Below, in pieces: positions 11,486 through 23,214 of a stretch of DNA of 64,000 bases (position 1 is the stretch's first letter; the number at the start of each line of letters is the position of its first letter). Position numbers and translations under genes: made by a program. Source of the stretch: Plectrocnemia conspersa. Its lineage: Eukaryota > Arthropoda > Insecta > Trichoptera > Polycentropodidae. The stretch is from positions 1 through 64,000 of the forward strand of contig VTFK01000644.1 in NCBI GenBank assembly GCA_009617715.1, written 5' to 3'. Below the pieces are notes generated by a model that worked only from the letters and a program-made list of their open reading frames with translations, had not been told where the DNA came from and ran no database searches.

Positions 11486-11990
11486 CTCAAATAACGCTTC
11501 GTATAACTAATAACCCACTCTATTCGCGCTGCACCTAGAGATAGCAGCGTTTGCTTCAAAACCATAAATCAGCCAATGGTCGAATGTTGAAACCGCGGTA
11601 TCTTTCAATATTTTCACAGGACCCGTTCATCAATAAAGCTCTGTGAATTCCGCGGCTTTGTTTCCCACCAACGAATGGCTTCATGATAAATGGTCAGCGA
11701 AGAAAAGATGAAGCGGTCTAATGAAATTAAAATCGTTCGCTTTCGTTGTTGTTGTTTTAGAGCTTTTAGCGCGCGCCAAAGCTTTTGTGCTTTCCGTGAT
11801 GGATTCGCCGAGAGACTCGAGAATTTCTCAACAGCAAATAACGCCTGATCGATAATAAATTTCGTTCGATTTGATCTGTGTCTATTTTTCAATTTGTGGC
11901 GCTAAGAGGAGAGCGTCTGGGTGCTTTTCCGAGCTGTTGTCGCAGTGCTCTTTGCGATTATGGCATGATAAACTGTGGCACTTGACGTGC
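11486..11990. promoter_or_regulatory. GC-richer noncoding island
   Basis: CpG-containing block (GATAGCAGCG, CGCGGTATC, AGCGCGCGCCAAAGC). A 92-codon frame is open on the minus strand at 11614-11892. It has no start context, domain or bias I can recognise, and islands of this kind repeatedly show such frames simply because stop codons are rarer in GC-richer DNA. I treat the frame as noncoding. Confidence 0.35.
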
Positions 11991-13031
11991 ATTGTTTATT
12001 ATTGACGATATGTACATATATCATCATAAAAGCTACTTTACTTCTTTGCATATATTTGTGTAATTTGCAATATATTATAAGAAAACTTTAAGTGTTACAG
12101 CTAAAATAAAATAAGAAATACGTAAAAATTGAACATTATGAAAATAATTTATAATATTTAAAATGGTGCTTTTAAATATAATATGCTTGAATTATTTTAT
12201 AAATTTAAAAGAAACAAGTTTGCTTAACAAAAATGTGGAAACTCTTTTAGTCTTTAACGAGATTCTTGTAGAGTAGATAATTAGATTTATCTGCAAAAAA
12301 CTCGCGTTGACAATCACTTAAAAAATGAAAATGGTGTCAATTGCAACATTTTTAATGGTTTAGTGTTTTTGAGATTAAATTTTCAGAATTCACGAATAAT
12401 TTATTATCGATTTTATCTTGCGATCCAACGTTATTCATATAATCATAAAAAATATCACATAGCAATCTTAAATTTTATATAAAATATTTTTAAGCCAATA
12501 TAAATTTTAAATTTATCATTTTAATATCTTATATGATAAAGTATCTCATCCAAAATTGCACAGTCAAAACTAAACGAAAACTAGATAAATTTATATATGT
12601 ATATATGTTGTAGTATATTAGAAATATGTAGATAATTGGAAAATTTGAAATGCTTTGAAAATTTTGATCGGGAAAATATTGAAGAGTGGTTTGACCGCAA
12701 TTCAAGTGATCCGGATTTTCAATGCTTGAATGATCCTTAAAATCAAGCAGAATAGGAAGGGAATGATAATGGGAATACAAACGAAAAATATACTAACAAG
12801 ACGGTGCTGACTTCTGTTGAAATTTTACTGAACTACATTCACTAAAGGGGATTCGAATATAACGATATACTAATAGCTTTTATCGATATACTACTAATAT
12901 TCGAATATTATTGAGAGATTCTCAAAAGCAAACGAAAATTACATATGTTCTTAATAAATATAAAAATTATTATATTGTAAATATATTATATATTTTTTAA
13001 ATCCAAATAAAAATGTATAGTTCTTATTAGT
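11991..13031. other. AT-rich noncoding DNA
   Basis: No repeat or protein signature. An 83-codon minus-strand frame at 12529-12780 reads as low-information, Ile/Tyr-rich sequence and is probably chance. Confidence 0.4.
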
Positions 13032-13046
13032 TGTGTTTTTTTAACT
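13032..13046 (+). repeat. Left direct repeat flanking the foldback element (probable target duplication)
   Basis: TGTGTTTTTTTAACT here matches TGTGTTTTTTAACT at 14494-14507 except for one T in the homopolymer. The two copies sit exactly outside the inverted CGGT...ACCG termini, as a target-site duplication should. Fourteen or fifteen bases is long for a cut-and-paste element. Confidence 0.6.
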
Positions 13047-13147
13047 CGGTACGCGACAATTGGCGACGAACAAATGGGCGATTCCGGTCAATTGGGCGAC
13101 GGTCAATTGGGCGATGGTTATTTGGGCGACGGTCATATGGGCGACAG
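13047..13147 (+). repeat. Left terminal inverted repeat made of 15-bp units
   Basis: Six units with spacing 15 bp, except one 18-bp step. Variants CGAT and CGAC alternate, and the unit order is not identical to the right end, so the two ends have evolved separately. Confidence 0.85.
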
Positions 13148-13251
13148 AAATTAAAAAACTTGCACGCTTTGTTTTATTGTAAATAATAATAAAAAATATA
13201 CCTTAAAACGAAAAAGTATATTAAATGAAAAACAATTTTATTTTCAAATTA

Positions 13252-13416
13252 TTAACTCATATTATAATTATATGCAATACCACGTAAATATTCTATGATA
13301 TTTTTTCTATTGTACCTCAAAAGTTTTATAAAAATTCTTTGGTCTATTCTTTTCATAAAGATATTCCAAAAATATTTTTCCTTGTCTTTTTGACTTAAAA
13401 TGCCTGAATTATCCAT
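13252..13416 (-). CDS. 54-codon open frame inside the foldback element, function unknown
   Basis: Minus-strand frame starting ATGGATAATTCAGGC at 13416 and stopping at 13252. It begins MDNSGILSQKDKEKYFW and ends YNYNMS. It is lysine- and aromatic-rich with no motif I recognise. It could be the last exon of a decayed transposase or chance. The AT-rich surroundings make a 54-codon frame only mildly surprising. Confidence 0.25.
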   Translation of the reverse strand: MDNSGILSQKDKEKYFWNIFMKRIDQRIFIKLLRYNRKNIIEYLRGIAYNYNMS

Positions 13417-13680
13417 TTATGAAGAATATAAACTGTGGTAACTCAAATTAGTCGCTCTCAACAATGATCTATAAAAAACAATTATCTATAAATAACACAT
13501 AAAATATAACCCACATGTGAATAAAAAGACACATACTTATTTTCTTGCTGTACTGAATTTTTTACCAAAAACACAATGACACTGTGACAAAGTGTTTTAA
13601 AACCACGACAAAAATAATTTTCAAAGACGCAACGAAACTTTTTGCGAACGTTTTCAGTCAAAATTCAAAAGTATACTGAG

Positions 13681-14030
13681 TGCTAGTTATGGGTTATTAT
13701 ATTTATATATAACTACCCTATCTATTTTTAAATAGATAACTGTAAAATATGCGATTTTTGTGAATTCCCAAAGTTTATTCTCACACTAATTTCCAAGGCG
13801 CAAAACATAAAAAAAATTCGCGTTAAGGGCAAAATCCACGATAAACATTTATCAGCGCTAGTTCTAGTTTATTATATTTATATATAACTACCCTATCCAG
13901 TTTAAAATAGATAACAGTAAAATATGCGATTTTTGGAAATTGGTAAAAGATTATTCTCACAGTAGTTTCCAAGGCTCAAATCATAAAAAAAATTCGCGTA
14001 AGGGCCCACTATAAACATTTATCAGGTAGG
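13681..14030 (+). repeat. Two tandem ~175-bp copies inside the foldback element
   Basis: Copy A (13681-13856) and copy B (13857-14030) share TATATTTATATATAACTACC, AAAATATGCGATTTTTG, TTTCCAAGGC, AAAAAAAATTCGCG and ATAAACATTTATCAG in the same order. There are scattered point differences and small indels. The duplication is internal to the element and may be inherited by other family members. Confidence 0.85.
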
Positions 14031-14397
14031 TATTCCTAATAAAATTACCGACTTAAGCCGTGTGCTTTAAGTGTTTTATGATATCGGGTAACTCTCTTAA
14101 ATTCTTAAATAAAAAAAAACAAACTGTTCAAGTGATATTTTATGATTAAATAAGCACAAATGATTAGTAAATATATACATACTATATCTTATGTAGGTAT
14201 TTATCTTATATTTTGTTTAGACCGAAAAATGTTTTCATCTTTTAATTCTATTAAAAAAAAAATATTACTTATATTTTCGTATGTTCGTATATGTATATAT
14301 ATATATTTTTATATGTATTAAATTATGTTAATTATTTAATTAAATATAAGATCATGATTTGCATCACATTTATTTGTAATGCATTATTATTGTAATA

Positions 14398-14493
14398 AAA
14401 GACCGTCGCCCAAAAGACCATCGCCCATTTGTCCGTCGCCCATTTTGAATCGCCCATTTGACCGTCGCCCAATCGCCGTCGCCCAATTGACCG
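14398..14493 (-). repeat. Right terminal inverted repeat made of 15-bp units
   Basis: Reverse-complement counterpart of the left end, six TCGCCC cores at 14-15-bp steps, terminating in ACCG. An extra partial core (TCGCCG) near 14473 shows slippage of the unit. Confidence 0.85.
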
Positions 14494-14507
14494 TGTGTTT
14501 TTTAACT
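14494..14507 (+). repeat. Right direct repeat flanking the foldback element
   Basis: TGTGTTTTTTAACT, the partner of the copy at 13032-13046. It supports the element borders. Confidence 0.6.
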
Positions 14508-15079
14508 ATCTGTGCACTTCCTTCTCAGCATTAGCCCGGGTAATCAAGAGTTTACTATTATTTTCATTACTATTAATATTATTAATTTAAAAACAATTTT
14601 CTATAAATTACATACAAATTATAAATTAATGAACCTTAATATAATATATTTTTAGTACTAATTAATAAAAATGAAATACATATATTTTTAATATAACAAA
14701 ATACATAATATAATGACTAAAATGAATTAATATTTTCTACGTGATCATAATCAATCAATGCAGCTAAAGAGCTCAAACCAATCACTCATTTCGCAAAACT
14801 CTTAAGATTTCTACTGTTTCTACGTTTACGTCTTCTATTATGTATATTATTTTAAAACCTTGTTCATTACACATTAACGGGTGTTTGCTCAAGAAGGGAT
14901 TTAAAATGTTGTGAACATTTTGCAAAACACATTAATTCGACTAACAATAGCAATTCCTTAGCAATATATTTATATATTATTTACATAAACATAATTTTGA
15001 AATCCAATATATAGATTTTTGTTAGAATTATTATCACACAAGTAAAACTATTTTTTTGCCAGAACGTTAAAACATAATA
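14508..15079. other. AT-rich noncoding DNA
   Basis: No frame or repeat recognised. Confidence 0.4.
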
Positions 15080-15370
15080 CAGACGCGTATTATCTGAAAA
15101 AAAAGCTTCAGATCTTGTTTTTTCGTTCGTATTTTTTATCTCATTCGCTTAACACACCAGCTCCGGTTATCTCCCAGTGTGCCTATTTAATTTTATTATC
15201 GAAGCCAGATCGTCGGCAGGAGGCTGCTAGCTCGTCTCTCATTAATTAGAAACCCGATACGACCCCAGCCAGGGGTTGTTAGCGCAATGGCCTCATCATC
15301 ATCGTTCCTCGGCGGCGTATATCACTTTTTTTGGTGTTCGACTTTCACGGGGCAGGGCTATCACAGATCC
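15080..15370. promoter_or_regulatory. GC-richer noncoding island
   Basis: Includes CACCAGCTCCGGTTATCTCCC, GATCGTCGGCAGGAGGC and CCCAGCCAGGGG. CATTAATTAG at 15239-15248 is a homeodomain-type site. No reading frame. Confidence 0.4.
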
Positions 15371-16019
15371 CCACAAAAATGTTAAGCAGATTTTGCTTTA
15401 ATTAAAAATTTCCGCACATACTAAATGTTTTATTATTCATTATTTTAACACAAACTAAAATGGAATCATCGTAACACGGCGTATTGTGTTGATTTTGCTA
15501 TCGTATTATAAATTAATTAAAATAAGATATAGCTCTATGTTATTTATTGCATGTATAAATATAAAATTAAACGCGTTTAACATGTAATGTTTATTGAGTA
15601 GTTAGTCATAAAACGCGCTTCGAATATTTATTAGGTTTATGCTCAAGTTTTTGCTTACTAGTTGCCATTGTCTACGCTTATGTATATGATTTGTCGGCAA
15701 TAAAATAGCGCTACGTTTCACCAATATCAATTAGGCACGTGTCCTTGCAAAATGAACGTGCGATTTTCAAAGTTTTCCTTATAAATAATATTTTGCAATA
15801 ATTGATAATTGTCTCTAATATTTTATATTGAAATGATGATTCATTGCGAAATAAAAAAAAAAATTTTAATAAACCTTTTTTTTTTAAATAAAATAAATGA
15901 CTTACTCTTTAAAGACTATGTTTAAATTATCTAAGTATTTTGGTTGACAAAGTAATCTAGTTTCATTTTTAAATACGGAATTGACATAGCATAAAAAACT
16001 TATCCGAATACAACAATAT
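15371..16019. other. AT-rich noncoding DNA
   Basis: Nothing recognised beyond short A and T runs. Confidence 0.4.
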
Positions 16020-16260
16020 CCGCCCTTATACAAATTTTCGCTATATAAGAAATAAACTCACCAAAGAACCCTTTAGATGCCTACATTGACAACGCACGCC
16101 GCCACGAGACTTTGGATCCTTCGAAGGTTTGCGGTTTACGCCCTACAAGCAACTCTCATAACCGAGGCAATATTAAACTAGAGAGTGCCTTAGTGCGGAA
16201 CCGGCGATATCGTGCGAAAGGGTTTTGACATTTCACCCCCAGATAGAAAGTTCGTCTTTA
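16020..16260. promoter_or_regulatory. GC-richer noncoding island
   Basis: Mixed-composition block (ACGCACGCCGCCACGAGAC, GGTTTGCGGTTTACGCCC, GCGGAACCGGCGATATCG). No frame. Confidence 0.35.
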
Positions 16261-16496
16261 GAAAGAATTTTATCAATTTATTTAATCTTAAAAAAATATA
16301 AATAATCTACAGTAATGACCTAAATAAAAATATGTTTTATTGTATGTAAATGAACGTTAAGCCACATATGTATGTATAAACTTATTTAAAAAAATGTTAC
16401 ATATTATAAAAATTAGTTTCTACATGTTTATTTAAATAATTAAAATAGCTGTTTATAAATAGTAAGCAATGTACATATCAAAATTTCATGCTGAAG
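16261..16496. other. AT-rich noncoding DNA
   Basis: No feature recognised. Confidence 0.4.
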
Positions 16497-16610
16497 CTGA
16501 GCTGAACAGCAACATGCTGACTACCGATTATGTGCTATATTGCAATACGTGCCAATAAAACTGCTGAAAAAAAACTGAACAGCGACGTGCTACTGCAATA
16601 CATAAAGACT
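16497..16610 (+). repeat. Dispersed repeat, copy 1
   Basis: About 110 bp matching 38614-38725 in the same orientation, roughly four-fifths identical by eye. Shared landmarks are CTGAACAGC, CCGATTA, CAATAAAACTGCT, AACAG.GACGT and a terminal TAAAGAC. It is itself partly doubled (GAACAGCAACATGCT and GAACAGCGACGTGCT). No coding signal. Probably a short interspersed or non-autonomous element of unknown class. Confidence 0.75.
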
Positions 16611-18819
16611 AAATATATTTGATGTAACCAAGTATTAAAATTAATTAATAATAACATAGAGAAAGATCTCTCCTAAAATGCGTAAAAATGCGATACGCCT
16701 ACCATTAATTTGAAGGCTCAATTTTACATTTATCGGGAGAGATAGAGAATAATCATCAATATATCTGCCTCATGCTCTTTACCATGGAATTAGTGATAAG
16801 GTAATTATACTTAAAATAGGAATGTATAATATGTAGAGAAGCAGTACAAAGCACACAGCGGATTGTAGCTCAATAAAACAAGTATAAAATATTTGAAAGC
16901 CACCAGAACGAAGATGATTCACAACTCTGATTAGTCATCGGCTTCCACGTTTGGTGCATTGAGTTATGTTTTCAAAAATAAAAGAAAGAGGTCAACTAAT
17001 CAATTCGAACATGCTCCTTCCTCATACCTCCCATAATAATTAAGTAGGGCGAACAAAGCAAATGGCACGGACACGGTGTATATGAATCACCATGTTCATT
17101 GTTCGGAAGCGTTTTATTAGGCAACGGGCGCCACTTATGCCATTAAGCAATGATGAGTTTAAAAATTGGATAATTCTGTATCGGTACTCAATAATGATGA
17201 CCCTTAATACGCATGTATAGTATGATTCAAAATCATAAGCTGGAAATATTTCATTTTGTCATATACAAGAGGATATCAAAAAGTTCGTATAACTAAATAT
17301 ATAGACAATGGTTTGAGTAGTATTTAATTTATTTATCTAAATAATATTACCTAAGTTTAATACACCTCATTCAAAGATTCTCGAGTGGCATTACCCCGGT
17401 GTTAAAGTGCGATTTGTAAAATTCTTAAAAGTGTATTTTAAATCTCTTTGCACAGTGAAATTCAATGGCCAGATCTCGTAAATATGTATGCTCCAAAACC
17501 AACAGTTTAATAACTGCAAGTTGCTATATTTTATGTTTTGTAAAAATATCATAATAAAATAATATTTAAATTGCTGATATTAAGAGACTAAGAGATGTTT
17601 AATGTCACATCTACGATATTTTAAAACCTATCATTATTGGCAATAAAAACCTAAAAATGCAATTATAGTTTCGCAAATTAATCAATGACTTTGGTTATAA
17701 TTATTTGCTTGTCTCATATATCTTTCTTCCAAATTTCTTTATTCATTATAAAGTTAAATGAATATTTGTTATGTGATTGAATACAATTGAAGCAATTGTT
17801 ATACATATATAGTTACTTTATAGCAATTTCATAAAAATAGTGAAGTTGTTTGAAGCTTACTCACACCAATTATTGCCATTCCGACAATCTGATAAGAAAT
17901 TCAATTGAAAATATTTTTACAGTTATTACAAACGCTAGTAAAATAAAATATTTATGTTGAATAACTGGAACATGATTCATCCATATGCTATGAGTGTTTG
18001 TTATGACTGAACATGAAAAGCTACGGTCAAGGTCTGGCATGAATCATGAACGTGCATTTCTTATTATTGGACAGTGATATGAAATATTTAACACCAGCTT
18101 ATTAAAATTGCGATTAAGCGTGATATAATAAAATAAACGCGATAATCGACACGGTAGCATTCTGCGTTTGATGTCTGACAGCATTAGTCATAATCCTGAA
18201 CAGGTGGTCATAAATAGATTTCATTGAGACGAGTGAAGGTGTTCATTAAGTGAGAGAGGTCTTTGATCGAGAATGTAAGCACCAAGGGGCAATAGACGTA
18301 GCATGTAATGAATCATTCACTAAGGATTTATAGGATACGCACGTAATATGTATATACATATAGATATATGTCTGTATGTACAAACATACATATGCAGAAT
18401 AAAAATAATTAATTTATACTTGTACATTTTTTTAAGCAAAATTAAAAAATCTTTTAATTATATAAAAAAGAGTAGTAAATGCTTAATTATTAAAATAAAA
18501 AGTAGTTTATTTTGCAGCATTTAAAACAACGATTTTTAATATTAGTATGTATTGAGAAAAGTGTACGTCTAACGGAAAAAATATTAACAAAAATATCGTC
18601 ATTTCTATCATTACTTTGATTTTTGCTTATGTGTTATCATCGTGTGAAATATTTTATATTTTGCATATAATTTTAATTCTTTGACTGATAATTTTTACAT
18701 ATAATATATTAACTGTTGCAACTCTTACTAATATATTTCATTATTAATGATTTTTCAAAAGTATTATATATATTTATATTTTAACAAATTTTTGGGTTGG
18801 CCCATTTTTACCGCCAGAG
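16611..18819. other. AT-rich noncoding DNA with weak mixed patches
   Basis: Mixed-composition patches occur at about 16680-16790, 17000-17160 (ending CGGGCGCCACTTATGCC) and 17860-18320. None carries a frame. A run of alternating TATG/CATA words lies at 18345-18395. I see no element ends. Confidence 0.35.
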
Positions 18820-19195
18820 TCTGAAAACGTATGAATAAAAAGTGTATCTGTCACATCAATCGAACCGAGATGCACATTTCGTCCTACCGGATGTAAAATC
18901 GATTTTCAATTTCGTCGTCAGGTATAGCGAGAGAAAGAGACATATGTAGAAAGCGTAAAAGTGAGCGAGCGGCGCATGTGTGCTCGGTGCGGCCAATTTA
19001 CGTGTCCCGGGTTCAAACTAAAGTTAAAAGGTTTTTCCTGCGCCGCTTTTCCCAAGTCCACGTCCGCGCGTTCGGGGAATGATCCAGTTTTCCACGGAAA
19101 AGTCCCTCGTCGCGATGATTCGCGGTCCCCGAGGCTATGCAATATTTCATAAAGCAGATCGTGCGGCCCACACATCTAACAACCGAGTAAACGTT
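18820..19195. promoter_or_regulatory. GC-richer noncoding island, one of the strongest
   Basis: High CpG content (GTGAGCGAGCGGCGCATG, CCACGTCCGCGCG, GTCCCTCGTCGCGATG). Frames of 61-85 codons are open on both strands over the same bases, which is what GC-rich noncoding DNA produces. None has a domain. A CpG-island-like regulatory element or promoter is possible but unproved. Confidence 0.4.
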
Positions 19196-19551
19196 CACAC
19201 TTAATCAACATTTTTTTGTGATTGGATAGAAAGGTAAAATTTAGTTTCGTAATTATGGAAATAACTTCCTTTACATTGTAAATGCATTTTTATTAGGTGA
19301 AGTATCTCAAACCATAATCCGTGAGCTACGGAAAATATTTGTAAATTAAAGAGTGGAGTTTGCAGCAACAATCGCAGTAACATTGTGCTTGAAAAGCCCA
19401 TATTGTTTTTAATATGTCCGATTGCCATATATTGTTCAATACTTGCATAAGATTTAAAAGCTTTATCTTATTAGCAACTTTGTCCTGCTCGTTTTAGTAC
19501 ACTGTGCGAACTGAAGCTATGACTGACTTCCTACCTGGGCGATTGTAAGCA
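19196..19551. other. Mixed noncoding DNA
   Basis: No repeat or frame that I can support. Confidence 0.35.
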
Positions 19552-19617
19552 GACCCGGCGTTAGGGAAAAGCGAACGAGGCAACCACCTTGCGCTCCGTA
19601 CTTAGGAGCCCAACGCG
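19552..19617. mobile_element. hAT-like element end (fragment)
   Basis: The G-rich string AGACCCGGCGTTAGGGAAAA followed by CGAACGAGGCAACCACCTTG and CTTAGGAGCCCAACGCGG has the look of insect hAT termini, which commonly read (C/A)GGGCCGGCGCTAGGG...CTAGG.GGCGCC. It is a stand-alone fragment. I find no second end and no 8-bp duplication. The call is resemblance only. Confidence 0.3.
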
Positions 19618-20159
19618 GATTTTTTTACTTTTACATGAATTTATTTAAATTGTATTTTGAAAATAAAATGCGTCAAGCTACTTTCTTGACAAAAAAAATC
19701 GTAACGCCCGTCCAAGCGTACCCCGCCTGGATATACATTAGGGTGCGTATTAAATTCCATATCCATTTATATTTCTTGGGATTTTGCAAAAGCAAGGTTT
19801 TCTTGCACGAAAACACGTACAGTTATTATTGTTGCTTTCCAAGTAAAAATATTTGTACATCGGTTGTCAACGGCACTGGTGTTTATATAGTGTCTATTAT
19901 TTCTTTATATCTACGCCGTCTATCTGCTTAACTATTATTTTTCTATTTTTATTTTTTTTTTTGAGAAATAAAGACAAAAAACATATTTTATTCAATTATT
20001 AAAATATCCGAAAATTATTATTAAAGATTTTTAATTAGCTGGTTAAAATGAGTTTTAATTCTTTCGCGATATTTAATTTTCGTAATCGTATGGTAACGGC
20101 TGGCAATTAGAAACATATTAGAGAGAAAACAACGTTTTCGATTTGATCGTCAGATTTGA
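19618..20159. other. Mixed to AT-rich noncoding DNA
   Basis: A 98-codon plus-strand frame (19635-19931) has no recognisable domain. It may be the body of the hAT-like fragment just before it, or chance. Confidence 0.3.
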
Positions 20160-22190
20160 CTATCAAAAATGACTGCTCAACAGAAGCTTTACATCTGTTT
20201 TATTAACCCATAAAACACAAAAAAAAAACTGCAAGAAATGTTCCGAAATGTCAAAAATATACACCGAAATTTGCATAAAGTCTATAAATTTGTACACTAT
20301 ACATGACATTAAAGATTTCTAAGAAAAATTGTTAATACTTAAGATTCTTGTTTCATTCATATAGCTAGAAAATAGCAAATTATGTAAAATATTTTTCTCT
20401 AAATTATTAGAGAAACTATTAAAAAAAATTTAAAACGTCAAAAATAGGTACAAAAAGTATAGTGGTAACGTAAAATGAGTTTTTAAGATTAAAATACGAG
20501 TAAAATCCTTCAAATATGTTTTGAAACAGCAGAAACATGCACAAAATAACGTAAAGTAGGCAATACAAAATAAGATAAACATCCGTTATTGTTCTCATAG
20601 TACGGCAAAAAAATGTTCCAAAACGTCAAAATAATTCAAAAAGTTATATAAAGGGTATAAATTTGTACACTAAACTAAATATATAAAAAAAATAACGTCT
20701 TTCACGCGTTATTTAAGCTACGAAGTATTATGAAAAGCTACAAAATAGATACTTTCAGATCAAAAATAGGTGTAAATTTTTACAAATTTTTAGGCTACAA
20801 AGTTGTATAAGAACCTACAATATAGCTGCTTTTGTCAAGTTTTTCAGTTTTAATTAGGATCAAAGTCAAACAAAAATGTTGAAACACGTCACAAATAGCG
20901 ACAAAAAGTTTTATAACAGCATATAAATTTGTAACTTTAATTGCGTTTTGGTAATTTTAATAGCTAAAAAATAACTTTATTATATTATATTTATAAAAGT
21001 AAAAAAATAGTACAAAAGGCCTAATAAAGAGATATGCGTATGTAACTTTAAATAAGTTAGATATTTTAATACTAGTAATATATCTTAAATATTTTTTGAA
21101 ACAGGAAAAATAGGCACATGTTGTAAGAACAGAAGCTTTACATCTGTTTATTAACCCATAAAACACAAAAAAAAAAACAGCAAAAATGTTCCGAAATGGC
21201 AAAAATCAAAACACAACGTTAAATAAAGTCTATAAATTTTCACACCAAGAAAAATTGTTAAGATTTCTGAGATATTTATGTCGTTCATATAGTTACAAAA
21301 TAGCGATTATGTCAAATATTTTTGCTTAAATTACTAGAGAAATTAAAAAATGTTTAAAACGTCAAAATGAACGGCAAATAATTTTGCGAGATTATAATAC
21401 AAGTTAAATCCTTTTAATTTGTTTTACACGTAAAAAATAACGTTTATAGGCTATACAATATAATATTTTCATCCAAAAAATGACTAAAAATGTTACAAAA
21501 CGTCAAAATTAGCAAATAAAGTTATATAAAAGGGTATTAATTCGTACACTACACAAATACTTAAAAAAATTACTTTCTTTCACACGTTACTTAAAATATA
21601 TTTTTTTATGAAAACAGTCAAATACACGCTTTAAAAAAATTACACAAACTATGTATAAACATTTTTATAAAATGATATAAATATGTAATTTTTGTGATAT
21701 AACAAATCCGAAAACAACTAAAAGTTTTACAACAACTTTTGAGATAATAATAAACACAAAACACGTCAAAAATCTTCAAAAATGGCAGAAATAAACATAA
21801 GACAATATATATAAATCGCTATAAATTTGTACACTTAAAAAATTATAAAGATTTCTTAGGTGCTTATTCGGTTATCAAAACTACAAAAGCAGTTATAGTT
21901 TTAATTGCCAGAAAAATCACTCAACAGCAAAAAAATGTTTCAAAACGTCAAAATTAACACAATAATTCTCTAAAAGGCTATAAATTCGCACACAAAGCAA
22001 TAAAGGTATTTCACGCGTTTTTTAAGCTACAAAATTTTATAAAAAGCTACAAAATAGTTGATTTTATCAAGTTTTTTAGTTATATTTACAGGAAAAATCA
22101 CTTAAAAATGTCAAAAAATTAAAAAAATATGTACAAAAAAACCTATAAAAGGATATAAATTTATAACTTTAATGTGTTTTAATGCAAATT
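20160..22190 (+). repeat. Degenerate tandem array, ~200-bp rhythm within a ~950-bp larger repeat
   Basis: The pair of words AAACGTCAAAA and, after about 20-50 bp, CTATAAATTTGTACAC recurs. The first word or close variants occur at about 20248, 20433, 20621, 20886, 21195, 21358, 21501, 21763, 21945 and 22107. A longer match, CAGAAGCTTTACATCTGTT.TATTAACCCATAAAACAC, appears at 20178 and again at 21126. This indicates a ~950-bp supra-unit duplicated once. Copies are much more diverged than in the 561-bp array and indels are frequent. No coding capacity. It is probably an old satellite or a repeat-bearing element. Confidence 0.75.
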
Positions 22191-23214
22191 GAGCAGTGAC
22201 GAATATATTATGTTAATAAAAATTTTTGGAATTTATTGCAACGTAAAATATGTACTGTTTTTAAAAATATTCTAACAATTGATGACTGCCCTTTAAATTT
22301 TGCATATATGATTAAATATAAAATAATGATAAATTCAAGTAATGTATTTATTTAAACTGAAATTCCACTTTTTGTGGATTATTGTAATTAAATAATATAT
22401 ATTTATATATTTATTAATTAAATAATTAATTTTATTGAATATACTTAATAATCCTAATCTCTAACGCATATTTCAGTTTCAGTTTTTTATATACTATTTC
22501 TGAAAAAATACAGCTTGCTGTTGTATAAAATTGCGAAATAATTCTGCCCAAACTCGTTACAAATGTAAGATTATTCTTTAGCTAAAGAAGAGAATATTTT
22601 TTTAAATAAGATTTCTACATTAGTTCAAAGGTTATAAATTTAGTGTAAGTATTAATATTATTACTAGAAAATTACAGGATATATTAAGTGTAGTTGTTTG
22701 TTTTTACTTCATAATCACAAAAGTAATAATAATTTTCGACTTATATACCTATTTTTACATCGTAAATTTGTTATCGACTATAAAGCAGTTCACTAGTAAT
22801 ATATTCTACTATAATTTTTTTATGACAATTGTTATATCAAATTAAGTATATAAAAAGCCATAAAAATTTTTTTATGAATAAGTTTCAGAATTATTTTTTT
22901 TATAAGAAAAAAACTATCGAAAATTGTTTATTTGTTTAGTTTCGATTTAGAGAATAGTCGCAAGATTTACAGAGCGTTAGGATCAATAAGCATGTATAAT
23001 ATAGTACATTGTGCCATAGTGGTTTATATTGTATTATTTATTAAAATTATACAATATGCAATTTATTTTTATTGTTTTCTATTTAAATATGTTTATTATT
23101 ATTTTCATTTTATAATTGGTAAACGATGTTGTAAACGAAAAATATCTTCTTTACAATTTAATATATAAATATAAATATTTAGGTAAGAACATTTTCTTAT
23201 TTTATACGTATAAA
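22191..23214. other. AT-rich noncoding DNA
   Basis: No feature recognised. A 78-codon plus-strand frame at 22932-23168 is Ile/Tyr/Phe-rich and looks like chance. Confidence 0.4.

Larger units (their letters stand above)
13047..14493. mobile_element. Foldback-like transposable element with tandem-repeat inverted ends
   Basis: The element begins CGGTACGCGACAATTGGCGA and ends with the inverse, CGCCCAATTGACCG. Each terminal ~100 bp consists of six copies of a 15-bp unit, consensus AATTGGGCGACGGTC. On the left GGCGA cores fall at 13062, 13077, 13095, 13110, 13125 and 13140. On the right inverted TCGCCC cores fall at 14406, 14421, 14436, 14450, 14465 and 14479. The ends can pair as a foldback. Total length is about 1.45 kb. 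The interior holds a 54-codon minus-strand frame and a ~175-bp tandem duplication, but no transposase domain I can recognise. The architecture recalls Foldback/MULE-type elements, whose inverted ends are also built of short tandem units. Family assignment is inference. It appears non-autonomous. Confidence 0.8.

Noticed and set aside
14280..14310. TATA-type microsatellite as a promoter
   Set aside because: Alternating TA within AT-rich DNA inside the foldback element. No downstream frame or initiator context.
18918..19198. Three overlapping frames on both strands as a possible exon
   Set aside because: Simultaneous openness on both strands is a composition effect. No splice sites or domain support an exon.
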